From Pseudovibrio axinellae (GTDB taxonomy: Bacteria > Pseudomonadota > Alphaproteobacteria > Rhizobiales > Stappiaceae), in assembly GCF_900110875.1 (NCBI RefSeq), contig NZ_FOFM01000019.1:1-43095 (forward strand): a stretch of 43,095 bases of DNA, in the 5' to 3' direction. Below, piece after piece: positions 1 to 8,441 of this stretch (position 1 is its first letter; every line of letters starts with the position of its first letter). The notes under the pieces are model-generated. The model made no database searches. It worked only from the letters and a program-made list of their open reading frames with translations, and was not told where the DNA came from. Made by a program: the position numbers and the translations under genes.

Positions 1-54
1 GGGTGGAAAACGATGGCGTTTGTAACTGATCGGAGCACAAGTCATGTTGCCCAA

Positions 55-708
55 CTACCAATCGGAGCTGGAGCCAAAGTTAACTTGATAACACCCTGGA
101 TTCACCACAGGGAGAACCGGATTGTTAGGGGTGCCCTCGTAACGTGGTCCAACCACCATCGGCACCACCAGCTCATAAGCGCCATCAACCTTCGGTACGG
201 ACTGCGTGTATTGCAAATGTACAGTGACCTGACTATCCGGCATCAGATTGGCGATATTTTGCGTGAACATGTTAGGCCGATGTTGAGTGAGCAGCGACGC
301 AGCTTGGCCTTCAGCTTTCGCCTGCTGAAATGTCGCTTCTGCCTCCTTCTTTTCCATGATTTGCGCCTGAATACGCATGCCATTCAGTTCCATTTCCATC
401 GCATGAATGGCAGCCTTCTGGTTCATTGGAAACAGATAGGTTGCATGAAGTGGCATACTGTTTGGATTGAGAAACGTCTGCGAAAGTGTGACGTGAGCAA
501 TGTCACCGACAATATCTACGTCGTAGTGAGCAGAAAGCAACGGTAACTCAATCTTCCGTCCATTGAGATTTGCAACAACAGTTCCTGCCTTTTGCGCAAG
601 CGCATCAGGACGAGCAGCCTCACTGGATGAAGCAAAGCCAAATACGAAAACAAGAAAGACAGGAATAAAACGAGCAGGTTTAAACATAAGATCATCCTCA
701 AATTTCAT
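55..708 (-). pseudogene. VIT-domain protein, truncated by early stop
   Basis: This is a 217-residue secreted protein with a signal peptide at about residues 9-31 (hydrophobic run ending in SSEA). It is followed by a VIT (vault/inter-alpha-trypsin) domain at about residues 40-185, recognisable by SQTFLNPNSMPLHATYLFPM and by VVGPRYEGTP near the end. Family members normally continue into a von Willebrand A domain and a C-terminal sorting signal, for about 600-750 residues. Here a TAG follows GSSSDW shortly after the VIT domain, so the gene is either truncated or frameshifted. A second frame stays open to the window edge but gives no sequence I recognise. The start overlaps the exosortase stop by four bases (ATGA), so the two genes are translationally coupled. 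The pairing suggests this protein was the exosortase substrate; that is inference. Confidence 0.7.
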
Positions 709-2165
709 GGTCTTGGGAAATCGAGGGCAGCGACAACCGCTGCCTCAAACTGTTTTTCGGTGGAAGCAGCGGTCTGCCATGGAGAAATACGTTGGATGCT
801 GGTCCATGAAACGGAGGGGGCTTGCAGCCAGATCCAGATTGCTTCAGCAACGTTATGGGTCACATCGCCGTTGCTTGAGACGAACGAGACGGAGACTTGC
901 CATTGCTGACCATCTTTGCTCGTTGCTCGATAAAGAGCCGTTGGCATGGGGTCAAAACGTGACCCGAGAAATTCAATCTTGTACCCTAGTCCACGCAGGC
1001 AATCATCAGGCGCATGCAGATGGCGCAACGGAGAACTGGTATGCACGAGTGTCAGCGCATGTGCGCCATAGCGTTTTTTGACAGCGTATCCTCCGTAAGC
1101 AGAAAGATAACGCTTTTCGACAGGCAGTAACGGCTCATCCTGTCCAAGCACTCCATCTAGGAAGATGGGCAAAGAAGGTGCCTCAGTGGCTTTCGCCACA
1201 TCAATGGCCTGTCTGGGTAGACTGACAACCAGCACTGCGACTGCAACAAAGACAAGCGCGAGATACCTGTGAGACACCGCTGGAATGGTCAGAGGTTTAG
1301 CAGCATCGCCAGACACAACACGATGAGAGGCTTTAGGCCGATAAAAGATAAGTATAGGCAATAGTGTAAGCGCTAGGGTGAGGTAGCCAACAATACTATG
1401 CAAAGGCTCCAGCATCACATCATGGCCGAAGACCACCTGCGGATAGGCAATACCCATAGCCAGCGCACTAATGCGAATGGAGTTCCCCAGAACACTGAAA
1501 GCAAGCGTCAAAAAGCTCCAAAGCACCGCAGTGCGCAACCGTGGGCGATAAACTCCATTGAGCACCACAATAAATGCCATGCTCAACATTAGGCTTGAGG
1601 TGCCAGAACATGGCAAATCGACCAGGACATCTTTGCCTTCGAGCGTGAGCCGTACACCATTGCAGGAAAGGTTGCCACTAATCCCGTTGAGCAGAAGGCA
1701 GGAGATATCTGCTGAGAGCTCTTGTAAAGGATAGCCCAGTAAGCGCTGCACAATGCGTTCAATTGGCAGTGAAAATAGAAACAGTACTGAGAGCCATAGC
1801 GGAGATAACGCTCGCTGGCGCTCTCCTACTCTAAGTAGAGTAGCAATAGCAAAAACATCAATAGCAAGTGCTAGCCCTCCGACAACATTGATGGCAAAGA
1901 CCTGACTGATCAGCCGGATAAACGCGGATGCAACCAACAAAAGTACAACAGTCTGGCGATGATTGCCTGTGTCTCGTTCAATTGGGCTACTCAAAGACCA
2001 CAGGAGCAAACCACCTATCACAAAAAGATAGATGGCCCCCGATGAAGAATAGGATGGATCGAACCAGGTTCTGATCAGCCACAGCGCTGGCTCAAAGGCT
2101 AGAATGGCTGAGGCGAGACCAAACCCCAGAGCTGTAAACTGATGATTTGCAATAAAGTGTTTCAT
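705..2165 (-). CDS. Exosortase with C-terminal EpsI-like domain
   Basis: This is a 486-residue polytopic membrane protein. The first 290 residues form about eight transmembrane helices carrying the exosortase catalytic set: Cys186 in PCSGTSS, Arg231 in NSIRIS and His256 in PLHSIVGY. Exosortases are membrane cysteine transpeptidases that process C-terminal sorting signals of exported proteins. Residues from about 300 hold one more membrane segment and an EpsI-like periplasmic domain (HAPDDCLRGLGYKIEF). Fused exosortase-EpsI proteins are a known arrangement. The downstream gene encodes a VIT-domain protein and overlaps it by four bases. From memory, some exosortase subfamilies occur beside VIT-domain substrates, but I cannot assign the subfamily without profile searches. 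Family assignment is firm. Confidence 0.85.
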   Translation of the reverse strand: MKHFIANHQFTALGFGLASAILAFEPALWLIRTWFDPSYSSSGAIYLFVIGGLLLWSLSSPIERDTGNHRQTVVLLLVASAFIRLISQVFAINVVGGLALAIDVFAIATLLRVGERQRALSPLWLSVLFLFSLPIERIVQRLLGYPLQELSADISCLLLNGISGNLSCNGVRLTLEGKDVLVDLPCSGTSSLMLSMAFIVVLNGVYRPRLRTAVLWSFLTLAFSVLGNSIRISALAMGIAYPQVVFGHDVMLEPLHSIVGYLTLALTLLPILIFYRPKASHRVVSGDAAKPLTIPAVSHRYLALVFVAVAVLVVSLPRQAIDVAKATEAPSLPIFLDGVLGQDEPLLPVEKRYLSAYGGYAVKKRYGAHALTLVHTSSPLRHLHAPDDCLRGLGYKIEFLGSRFDPMPTALYRATSKDGQQWQVSVSFVSSNGDVTHNVAEAIWIWLQAPSVSWTSIQRISPWQTAASTEKQFEAAVVAALDFPRP

Positions 2166-2192
2166 GCAAACCGTTGTGCCAACCCGGTTTGC
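2166..2192. promoter_or_regulatory. Dyad just upstream of exosortase start
   Basis: Eight-base perfect arms (gcaaaccg / cggtttgc) lie immediately before the exosortase ATG. They could form a leader hairpin or an operator. No function is assigned. Confidence 0.3.
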
Positions 2193-2206
2193 AGAACCTA
2201 CTCACC

Positions 2207-2238
2207 ATTAGTGCAGATTTTCAGCATTCTGCACTAAT
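2207..2238. promoter_or_regulatory. 11-bp-arm palindrome, candidate operator
   Basis: The arms attagtgcaga and tctgcactaat are perfectly complementary around a 10-base centre. They lie 42-73 bases upstream of the exosortase start, and no T-tract follows. The position fits a regulator binding site for the exosortase-VIT operon; this is inference. Confidence 0.4.
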
Positions 2239-2399
2239 GCCTTAAAGAAAACGCGCTATCTGTGCTGACATGCAAACATAATCGGTTGGGCCTGCAATCA
2301 TAAGTCCCGACTTACATTAGTTGCGAACAGGTCAACAAAACATGGGATTTGCACCAAAGCACTTTTTGCCGGAACCGCAGGGGCACGAATCGTTGCTAC

Positions 2400-3467
2400 T
2401 GTTTGCTAGGAGTTTAGTCCCGAGGAGAGATGGAATCAGTTTAGAGTGCGTTTCATCAACTCGGGAGGGATTATGGGACAGCTATTACACGGCAGCGCCA
2501 CGACCACTCACGCTGTCAGAGCGGCAATACAGCGATCGCAAGCTACGATCACGGAACTATCCAAGCAGTACGACCTCAACCCGAAAACGGTCATGAAGTG
2601 GCGCAGCCGCGCCAGTGTAGAAGACTTGCCCATGGGGCCCAGGACACCACGCTCAACGGTTCTGTCGGTGGAGGAAGAGGCTCTGTGCGTTGCCTTTCGC
2701 AAGCATACATTGCTGCCGCTTGACGACTGTCTTTATGCGCTTCAAGAGACAATCCCTCATTTGAGGCGCTCGTCACTTCACCGGCTGTTCCAGCGCCACG
2801 GGATCTCCCGCCTGCCGACAGCTGGTGGTGATCAGCCGAAGAAGCGCTTCAAGTCTTATCCCATTGGCTATTTTCATATCGATATCGCTGAGGTGCGCAC
2901 TGCACAAGGCAAACTGCATATGTTCGTTGCCATTGACCGGACAACGAAATTTGTCTTCGTGGAATTACATGAGCGGGCGACGAGACGGATTGCCAAGGAG
3001 TTTTTGCAGCGCCTGATTGAGGCTGTTCCTTACATAATCCACACAGTGTTGAGCGATAACGGCGTTCATTTCACCGATCCCAAAGGGGAAGGATGGAGCG
3101 TTGCGCAGATTAACGACATGCTGGCGCGAGAGGAACGGTTTTTATGCGTGGGCTTTGATCTGGTTTGCGCCGAAAATGACATTGACCACCGCCTGACAAA
3201 GCCGACCCCCCCCTGGACCAACGGGCAGGTGGAGCGCATGAACAGGACGATCAAGGAAGCCACTGTGCGCCGCTATTACTATGAGACCCACGACCAGCTT
3301 AGAACCCATCTGGCTGCCTTTGTCAGCGCTTACAACTTTGCCAAACGCCTCAAGACACTCAAAGGGCTAACCCCAGCCCAATTCATCGCTCAGCAATGGA
3401 TAAAGGAACCCGAAAGGTTTAAAAAGCATCCAGACCATCTCTTCACGGGACCTAACAACTAGGTACA
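2400..3467 (+). mobile_element. IS481-family insertion sequence, complete
   Basis: An element of about 1068 bp contains one transposase gene. The left end begins TGTTTGCTAGGAGTTTAGTC (2400). The right end at 3467, read in reverse complement, begins TGTACCTAGTTGTTAGGTCC. Both reach the same TCCCG inner block, so they form imperfect terminal inverted repeats of about 22-23 bp starting with TGT, as in IS481. No obvious target-site duplication is visible in the flanking bases. Confidence 0.7.
2473..3462 (+). CDS. IS481-family transposase
   Basis: This is a DDE transposase of about 329 residues. An N-terminal helix-turn-helix (about residues 10-45, containing ITELSKQYDLNPKTVMKW) is followed by an rve integrase core. 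The acidic triad can be read as Asp in YFHIDIAEV, Asp in LSDNGVHF and Glu in TNGQVERMNRTIKE. The ATG at 2473 (MGQLLHGSATTTH) follows a GGGAGG ribosome site at 2462-2467 and matches the usual start of the family. An in-frame upstream ATG at 2446 lacks such a site. The frame is intact, so the element may be active. It sits between the exosortase operon and a region with no genes. Confidence 0.9.
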   Translation: MGQLLHGSATTTHAVRAAIQRSQATITELSKQYDLNPKTVMKWRSRASVEDLPMGPRTPRSTVLSVEEEALCVAFRKHTLLPLDDCLYALQETIPHLRRSSLHRLFQRHGISRLPTAGGDQPKKRFKSYPIGYFHIDIAEVRTAQGKLHMFVAIDRTTKFVFVELHERATRRIAKEFLQRLIEAVPYIIHTVLSDNGVHFTDPKGEGWSVAQINDMLAREERFLCVGFDLVCAENDIDHRLTKPTPPWTNGQVERMNRTIKEATVRRYYYETHDQLRTHLAAFVSAYNFAKRLKTLKGLTPAQFIAQQWIKEPERFKKHPDHLFTGPNN

Positions 3468-3900
3468 TCAAAGTTCACTTAGAACCCTACGTTGTGTTTC
3501 GCGTTACAAGGAGCATTCCATGTACTAACGCTGTTGCAGCTATCAACGCGTCCCGCTCACATTACTCACTAATCGGAGAGTAGCTCCTGGCTGGTGCAGC
3601 ATGGCGCTGTGTTACCAAAGCTGTCGTTGGCCTAGTCACGGATCAGCCCCATCCAGAGCCAGACGTCAATCTAGGATTGACCTTAACCAGCTTGTAATCA
3701 GAGCCAGGAGCTGACATTCAGGCGGTTCCATCAAGAGTTGTATGATTTTGTGGGGAGGATTTTGCAGCCATCCCTAAACGCGCTCAGTGATTACTAAGCC
3801 TGCCAGCCGCCGGCACGGAGAGTGGATAGCAATCGTATGGGGCAGTCGGCTCCAATGGCCGGAGCCAGAAAATTCGGAGTTCGATTTGCCACACAAGCTC
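3468..3900. other. Gene-free stretch with a distant inverted repeat
   Basis: I see no convincing coding frame. An 11-bp inverted repeat (agctcctggct at 3582-3592, agccaggagct at 3702-3712) brackets about 110 bp. It may be a relic of a small element. Nothing else is recognised. Confidence 0.4.
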
Positions 3901-4942
3901 TCATTGATTTTCGAACCTGCGCCGATATTCGGCAGGAGTTATGCTTGTGTTTTTCTTGAATAGCCTTCTGAAGAAGCTCACGTTTTCGTAGCCTGCCTTG
4001 ATTGAAATTTCCTCAAAGGAAGAGTGGTGTTGACCAGATCGATTTTGGCGGCTTCGATCCTAAAAAGTTGCAAATACCGTTAAATGCCTCACCGGTGGCT
4101 GCTTTGAAGCGCCGATTGAATTGACGCACGCTCATACCCGTCCCAGAGGCGATAGCCTCCACGTCCACGACGCTCTGATAGCTCCGCTCAATGTGGTCCT
4201 GCGCATCCAGTATCAGCTTATCGCTGTGGTTCTTTTCCGGGGTGAATACGGCAAATGGCGATTGAGTGATGCAATCCAAATTAACCAATGTGCATCTTGC
4301 GCTTTGCAGGGCAATCTCGCGACCAAAATACTTTTCGATGAGATAGAGCGACAAATTGAACTCCGCCGAAATGCCGCCGCCGCAAAATAGGTGCCCCTCA
4401 TCAGTGACTAGTAAGTCGGTGCACAGGTCGACCTTTGGAAACTGCTTCTTAAATTGTTTGGACATGCTCCAATGTGTGGTGGCGGTTTTACCGTCCAACA
4501 ATCCCGTGGAAGCCAAGGTAAACGCTCCGGCACACACGCTGGCGAGATCTGCACCACGTCCGTGGATATCTTTCAGCCAATCAATGCGCTGCCCGTGATC
4601 CTTTGTTGCCGGATAAAAGAAAAACCCCTGTGACGGGACGATGACCAGATCGACGTCGTCAACGTCATCCATGGCACGGCTCGGGATGACCGGAAAATGA
4701 TTGATCGCCGTGACCGGTTTTCCATCCGCAGTTACACCCTCGACCTCGAACAAGGGGCTCGGTCGATTTCCCATCGCCACATTCTACAACACGCCAGCTT
4801 GCAAAAAAATGTCCATCGGTGACGCGATCGACGACGGCACACTGTTTTCTGCCGCAAGAATTACAACTTTTTTTTTTGTCAGCCTTGTCTCAATCAGACC
4901 TTTTTTGTCAAAAATAGCGCTTACGAAGATATTTTCCACCTT
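3901..4942 (-). pseudogene. GlxA/AraC-type regulator, broken
   Basis: Assembled across frames, this is a GlxA-family regulator: an N-terminal DJ-1/PfpI-like domain followed by an AraC-type helix-turn-helix. The N-terminus (KVVILAAENSVPSSIASPMD) ends in an in-frame TAG at the position where the family has Trp (AGVL-stop-NVAMG). The middle, at 4780-4050, is open and contains SVCAGAFTLASTGLLDGKTA. A first one-base deletion after GEAF shifts the frame to RYLQLFRIEAAK. A second deletion about 20 codons later leads into SFEEISIKAGYENVSFFRRL and ends at the TGA at 3901-3903. Three disabling lesions make it a pseudogene. Such regulators often stand beside the detoxification genes they control; the two genes facing it are intact. 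Confidence 0.85.
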
Positions 4943-5005
4943 CTAAGTTCAATTGCAAGGCCACGCGATCATCAACGGTCTGGCGGCAAGCGAACGAGGA
5001 AACAG

Positions 5006-5791
5006 ATGAAAATTACGCGCCTCTATATGGGCAACAGCCTGCGCAACTATTGCCATTTGATTGCCTGCGAAGAGACGGGCGAGACGATTGTGCTCGACCC
5101 GTTGGATGCAGACAAATGTCTGTCTGAGGCGCAGCGGCAAAACCTAACAATCACCAAAATCGTGAATACCCATGAGCATTACGATCACATTCAGGGAAAT
5201 CCGGAGATAGTCGCGGCAACCGGCGCCAAAATCCATGCCCACATGACCGCCATGGCGACCATTCCCAACGCCTCTGTTCCACTGCTCGCCGGGCAAGCGG
5301 TCGAAGCTGGTACAACGGTCAAACTCCATGTTCTACACACACCAGGCCACACAAGAGCGCATGTTTGCCTTCTGTCGGAAATCGGCGCGCCCTCCCTATT
5401 CAGCGGCGACACTTTATTCAACGCCGGGTCTGGCAACTGCAAGTTCGGCGGAGACCCGCATGATATGTACCGCACCTTTGTAGATCAGCTGGCCCTTCTG
5501 CCTGACGAGACCTGCGTCTACCCCGGCCATGACTACATCATTAACAATCTGAGTTTTGCACTTTCCGTAGAACCCGACAACGACCTCGCCAAACGAATGC
5601 TGGGCGACCTTGAGACCCAAAGCCCTCACAAACGACAGATGACCACGATGGCTATGGAAAAGCAAATCAATCCGTTTTTCCGCAGCGAGAGCCCGTCAAT
5701 TAAAACAACTCTAAAGGCGCAATTCCCGGACATGAATGATGACCCGGAAACGGTCTTTGTCACCCTGCGCCGCCTGCGCGACGATTGGTGA
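5006..5791 (+). CDS. Metallo-beta-lactamase-fold hydrolase, glyoxalase II-like
   Basis: This 261-residue hydrolase has the full glyoxalase II metal site: THEHYDH (residues 55-61), His in HTPGHTRAHV, Asp in SGDTLFNAGSG and His in YPGHDY. Glyoxalase II proteins hydrolyse S-lactoylglutathione and related thioesters to free glutathione. The C-terminal helical region (about residues 170-261, with NPFFR) is the substrate-binding part found in the family, whose usual length is about 255 residues. A GAGGAAACAG ribosome site precedes the ATG. It is divergent from the broken AraC-type gene and 87 bp upstream of a glutathione S-transferase, which supports a role in glutathione-dependent aldehyde detoxification. 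The exact substrate cannot be read from the sequence. Confidence 0.85.
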   Translation: MKITRLYMGNSLRNYCHLIACEETGETIVLDPLDADKCLSEAQRQNLTITKIVNTHEHYDHIQGNPEIVAATGAKIHAHMTAMATIPNASVPLLAGQAVEAGTTVKLHVLHTPGHTRAHVCLLSEIGAPSLFSGDTLFNAGSGNCKFGGDPHDMYRTFVDQLALLPDETCVYPGHDYIINNLSFALSVEPDNDLAKRMLGDLETQSPHKRQMTTMAMEKQINPFFRSESPSIKTTLKAQFPDMNDDPETVFVTLRRLRDDW

Positions 5792-5878
5792 ATATCCGCC
5801 GCGCAACATTCAGGTAACGCGTGCCAGTAACCCCATTTTCAAGAACCAACCACACCCCAACTCAAAAAGGAACTCAAC

Positions 5879-6532
5879 ATGAAAGTCCACGGCCTGATTA
5901 TGTCACCCAATGTCCGCAAGGTGATCGTTGCGCTGAATGCCAAAGGCATCGCGTTTGAAAACATCCAGGTGTTTCCCGGAACCCACACACCCGAATTCCT
6001 AAAAATCAGCCCGCGTGGCATGATCCCCGCATTTGAAGACGGCGATTTTGCGTTCTCCGATTCCGCAGTCATCATGGAATATCTGGAAGAGAAGTTCCCT
6101 GAGACCTCGTTGATGCCGTCCGGACCCAAGAACCGTGCCTTAAGTCGCTGGTTCACCGAATATGGCGGGTCGGTTGTGTTCCCGCCCTGCGGGACAATCT
6201 TCACTCAACTGATGGCGAACCCCTACTACTTCAAACGTCCGACCGATCAGGCGGCAGTGGATGACGCCATCACCGAAAAACTTCCGCCGATCCTGGACTA
6301 CTTGGAAAGCCACGTACCAGACACGGGCTTCCTGTTCGGGGAATTGGGAGTGGCCGATATCAGCCTCCTGTCTCCATTTATCAACGCAGAATATGGTGGA
6401 TATGAAATCGACGCAGCGAAGTGGCCCCAAATGGCCGCGTATTATCAGCGTGGCAAAGCCCACCCGGCTTTTATGTCCACTTTGATTGAAGAGGATAAAC
6501 TAAGACAAGCGATAATGGCGCAAGCTTCGTAG
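5879..6532 (+). CDS. Glutathione S-transferase
   Basis: This 217-residue protein begins with a thioredoxin-like GST domain (about residues 1-78). It contains SPNVRKVIVALNAKGIAFE, the cis-Pro in RGMIPAF and the glutathione-contacting DSAVIMEYLEEKFP. The alpha-helical C-terminal domain (about 88-210) carries the ADISLLSPF motif, equivalent to the N-capping box. The length is typical. An AAGGA ribosome site lies before the ATG. With the glyoxalase II-like gene upstream it forms a probable two-gene glutathione detoxification operon, closed by a long hairpin 28 bases downstream. The substrate is unknown. Confidence 0.88.
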   Translation: MKVHGLIMSPNVRKVIVALNAKGIAFENIQVFPGTHTPEFLKISPRGMIPAFEDGDFAFSDSAVIMEYLEEKFPETSLMPSGPKNRALSRWFTEYGGSVVFPPCGTIFTQLMANPYYFKRPTDQAAVDDAITEKLPPILDYLESHVPDTGFLFGELGVADISLLSPFINAEYGGYEIDAAKWPQMAAYYQRGKAHPAFMSTLIEEDKLRQAIMAQAS

Positions 6533-6559
6533 GGCGGACCCAAAGCGTGACAGCGTAGA

Positions 6560-6606
6560 AGATACAGAAAAGGCATTGGTTTCCGATCAATGCCTTTTCT
6601 GTATCT
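6560..6606. terminator. Long hairpin after the GST gene
   Basis: Two perfectly complementary 19-base arms (agatacagaaaaggcattg at 6560-6578 and its complement at 6588-6606) surround a 9-base loop. It lies 28 bases past the GST stop. An A-rich/T-rich segment is inside the stem, as in bidirectional intrinsic terminators. Confidence 0.75.
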
Positions 6607-7268
6607 GAGCGTTCTCGAACTTGGGCCTTTGCCATTAGAAACTGAACGCAGGCCTGAAAACAAGTGATGTGAACGGCGGTTTTGGGCCGGCCTCGCCGTT
6701 CATAGCACCCGGCGGCATCCAGTTTGTTCCACTCCCTATCTGGGCAGAATCGTCACTAGTTGATAGCGTAACAAATGGCCGCTCGGGGCCATTCAAGTGA
6801 TCACAGAGCGTTCTTGCTAGCGACTGTCAAAGCCTTCGGGTCGAGCTGGCTCAACCTCTGATGGAAGCACTCGGGTGTCCGGTAGTGACCCTCGACGCCA
6901 GCCGTAGCCTCTCATTGACCTGAGTCCTCGCGGTGCAGCGAATGGCGGGTAATGGCTCACCACGTCAGCAATGGCTTGATGTTGACCTGAGTTTCTGCAC
7001 TGCAGCGAAAGGCAGCTCTGTCCGCGTACTGCCTTTGGTGCAGAGTGCAGCAAATATCCGCTTGCCGCCCTTTTTGACATGCTGAATGAGATTGATCAAA
7101 AGTTGAAAACTTGCTCTTTTGGGGAGTACCTCGATCCAAGTCGAACCTTAGGTAAGGATCACAGAACACCCTTTCAGGACCATAGTTTATCAGCGGAGCA
7201 TAACCAAAGAAAATTGAAAAAACTACATAAAATCAATCAGTTATCCCTTAAGTTAGCGCCTATGGGGA
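6607..7268. other. Gene-free, repeat-bearing region
   Basis: No frame in this stretch resembles a protein family I know. It holds the two diverged repeat copies at 6916-7048. The rest looks like decayed or non-coding sequence between the GST operon and the IS3 remnant. Confidence 0.5.
6916..7048. repeat. Two diverged direct repeats with hairpin
   Basis: A 33-base unit beginning tgacctgagt and containing tgcagcgaa occurs at 6916-6948 and again at 6983-7015, with about 25 of 33 bases identical. The second copy is followed by an imperfect inverted repeat: gcactgcagcgaaaggcag at 6997-7015 against 7029-7048. It resembles dispersed intergenic repeats of marine alphaproteobacteria, from memory. Confidence 0.5.
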
Positions 7269-7490
7269 TTACCCCTCCATGGTGATTGATAACCGCCAGC
7301 TCAGAACGTTGCGCGAGTACCAGTCAATGATAGCAACCAGGTAGGTGAAAGCCTTCGTCATAGGAATATAGGAAATGTCGATGGCCCAGACCTGATTGGG
7401 TCTTAAAACCTCCACATCACTCAGCAGATACGGGTAGATTGTGGGGGCTGTTATTCTGCACAGAGGTACAGGCGGGTGAAGTTGGACTAG
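7269..7490 (-). pseudogene. IS3-family transposase (OrfB) remnant
   Basis: About 70 codons of the IS3 OrfB integrase core survive on the minus strand. Reading from about 7450 they contain RPNQVWAIDISYIPM, which carries the first catalytic Asp, then VAIIDWYSRNVLSWRLS with the core helix region. A TAA follows at 7269-7271. Both the N-terminal part and the DDE second half, including the catalytic Glu, are missing, so this is a dead fragment. I see no matching terminal repeats nearby. Confidence 0.8.
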
Positions 7491-7635
7491 CCCATTGAAA
7501 CTTCTAAACTATATTGTTTTGGATAGGAAAAATCATTTTGCACAGTGCTGCCCAAAATCTATTCAAAATGGTCGCTTAGGTGTGCTTATAACGGTCAAAA
7601 ATGAACAAAAGAAAGTGGTGTTTTTAAAAGCCCAC

Positions 7636-8348
7636 TCAACTGAAGCGGCGGCCGCGCCACACCACTTTGTCGATGATATGAAAATCTTCAAGATCTGCGC
7701 GTTTAAGCAGCTAATCTTTATGTATTGGATTTTGGCTGCTTAACTCAATATCGCCCTGAAGGGTTGTGCAAAGGTATATTTTGCAGGGGCCAAGCCACCG
7801 TAGACAAAGGCATAGACGCCATCTGATAGCGTATTGCGCTTTTTGTCGACCATAACCAGCCCCCCGTCAGCGATGACCGGATCCATACTGTCTCCATCCG
7901 CTGTTAAGATGATCAAGCCATCTGTAGAAGACCTTCCCAGTTTTCCGCCCAAGAAGTCTTTTGTGAACGGTATATCTTCTACTTTCTCAATGCTATCGCC
8001 ACTCAACGCACCGCAGCCAGCTGCTAACTGAATATCAACACGTGGAATCGAGATGACACTCGCTCCTTCAGCAGCATTGCTACAATTGGCCGAACTCTCG
8101 CCCAAAACCAACTCATTCAAATCAAGACCGGCGGTCTTTGAAGTTGATATGAGCATTTGAGGGCCCGGTTCACCTCCTTTTAGGACGCGGAGAAACCCCG
8201 ACGGGGAAAATCCAGAGGCTTTCGCAAATCCTACCATCCTTCGTTTTAAGAAAGCGCTTGATAGGAAATCGAGGTTCAATATGCGTCCTAAATCATGAAA
8301 TAGGCCGACTACTTCATGGTTTAGGAGGTAATCGCCGCAACATTTCAA
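7636..8348 (-). pseudogene. S24-family (LexA/cI-like) repressor, frameshifted
   Basis: The intact first part (202 codons, 8348-7740) shows a degenerate N-terminal DNA-binding region and an S24 peptidase domain. The catalytic-Ser motif is ADGDSMDPVIADGG, followed by DGVYAFVYGG. The frame then shifts, and the lysine that should complete the Ser-Lys dyad is lost. The family C-terminus reappears in another frame: GDIELSSQNPIHK, an in-frame TAG, then LLKRADLEDFHIIDKVVWRG ending at 7636. The gene therefore has at least a frameshift and a nonsense codon. Family members are phage or stress repressors that self-cleave on RecA activation. The TTG start at 8348 is uncertain. Confidence 0.75.
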
Positions 8349-8378
8349 AATCGACGAACCATCTTCCCCAATATGAGC

Positions 8379-8430
8379 TTTAAAACAAGAAAGGCAGCTT
8401 CATTGTTGAAGCTGCCTTTCTTGTTTTAAA
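8379..8430. terminator. Strong intrinsic terminator after chemoreceptor gene
   Basis: A perfect 24-bp stem (8379-8402 with 8407-8430) has a 4-base loop, ttgt. A and T runs at the stem base make it work in both directions. It sits 12 bases past the chemoreceptor stop on the minus strand. Confidence 0.9.
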
Positions 8431-8441
8431 TTTACCCGTTG

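Noticed and set aside
13-546. 177-codon plus-strand frame
   Set aside because: Antisense to the VIT-domain gene with no recognisable domain; the minus strand has a signal peptide and family motifs.
7495-7743. 82-codon plus-strand frame as a gene
   Set aside because: It runs antisense to the decayed S24 repressor C-terminus, has no ribosome site and no family resemblance.
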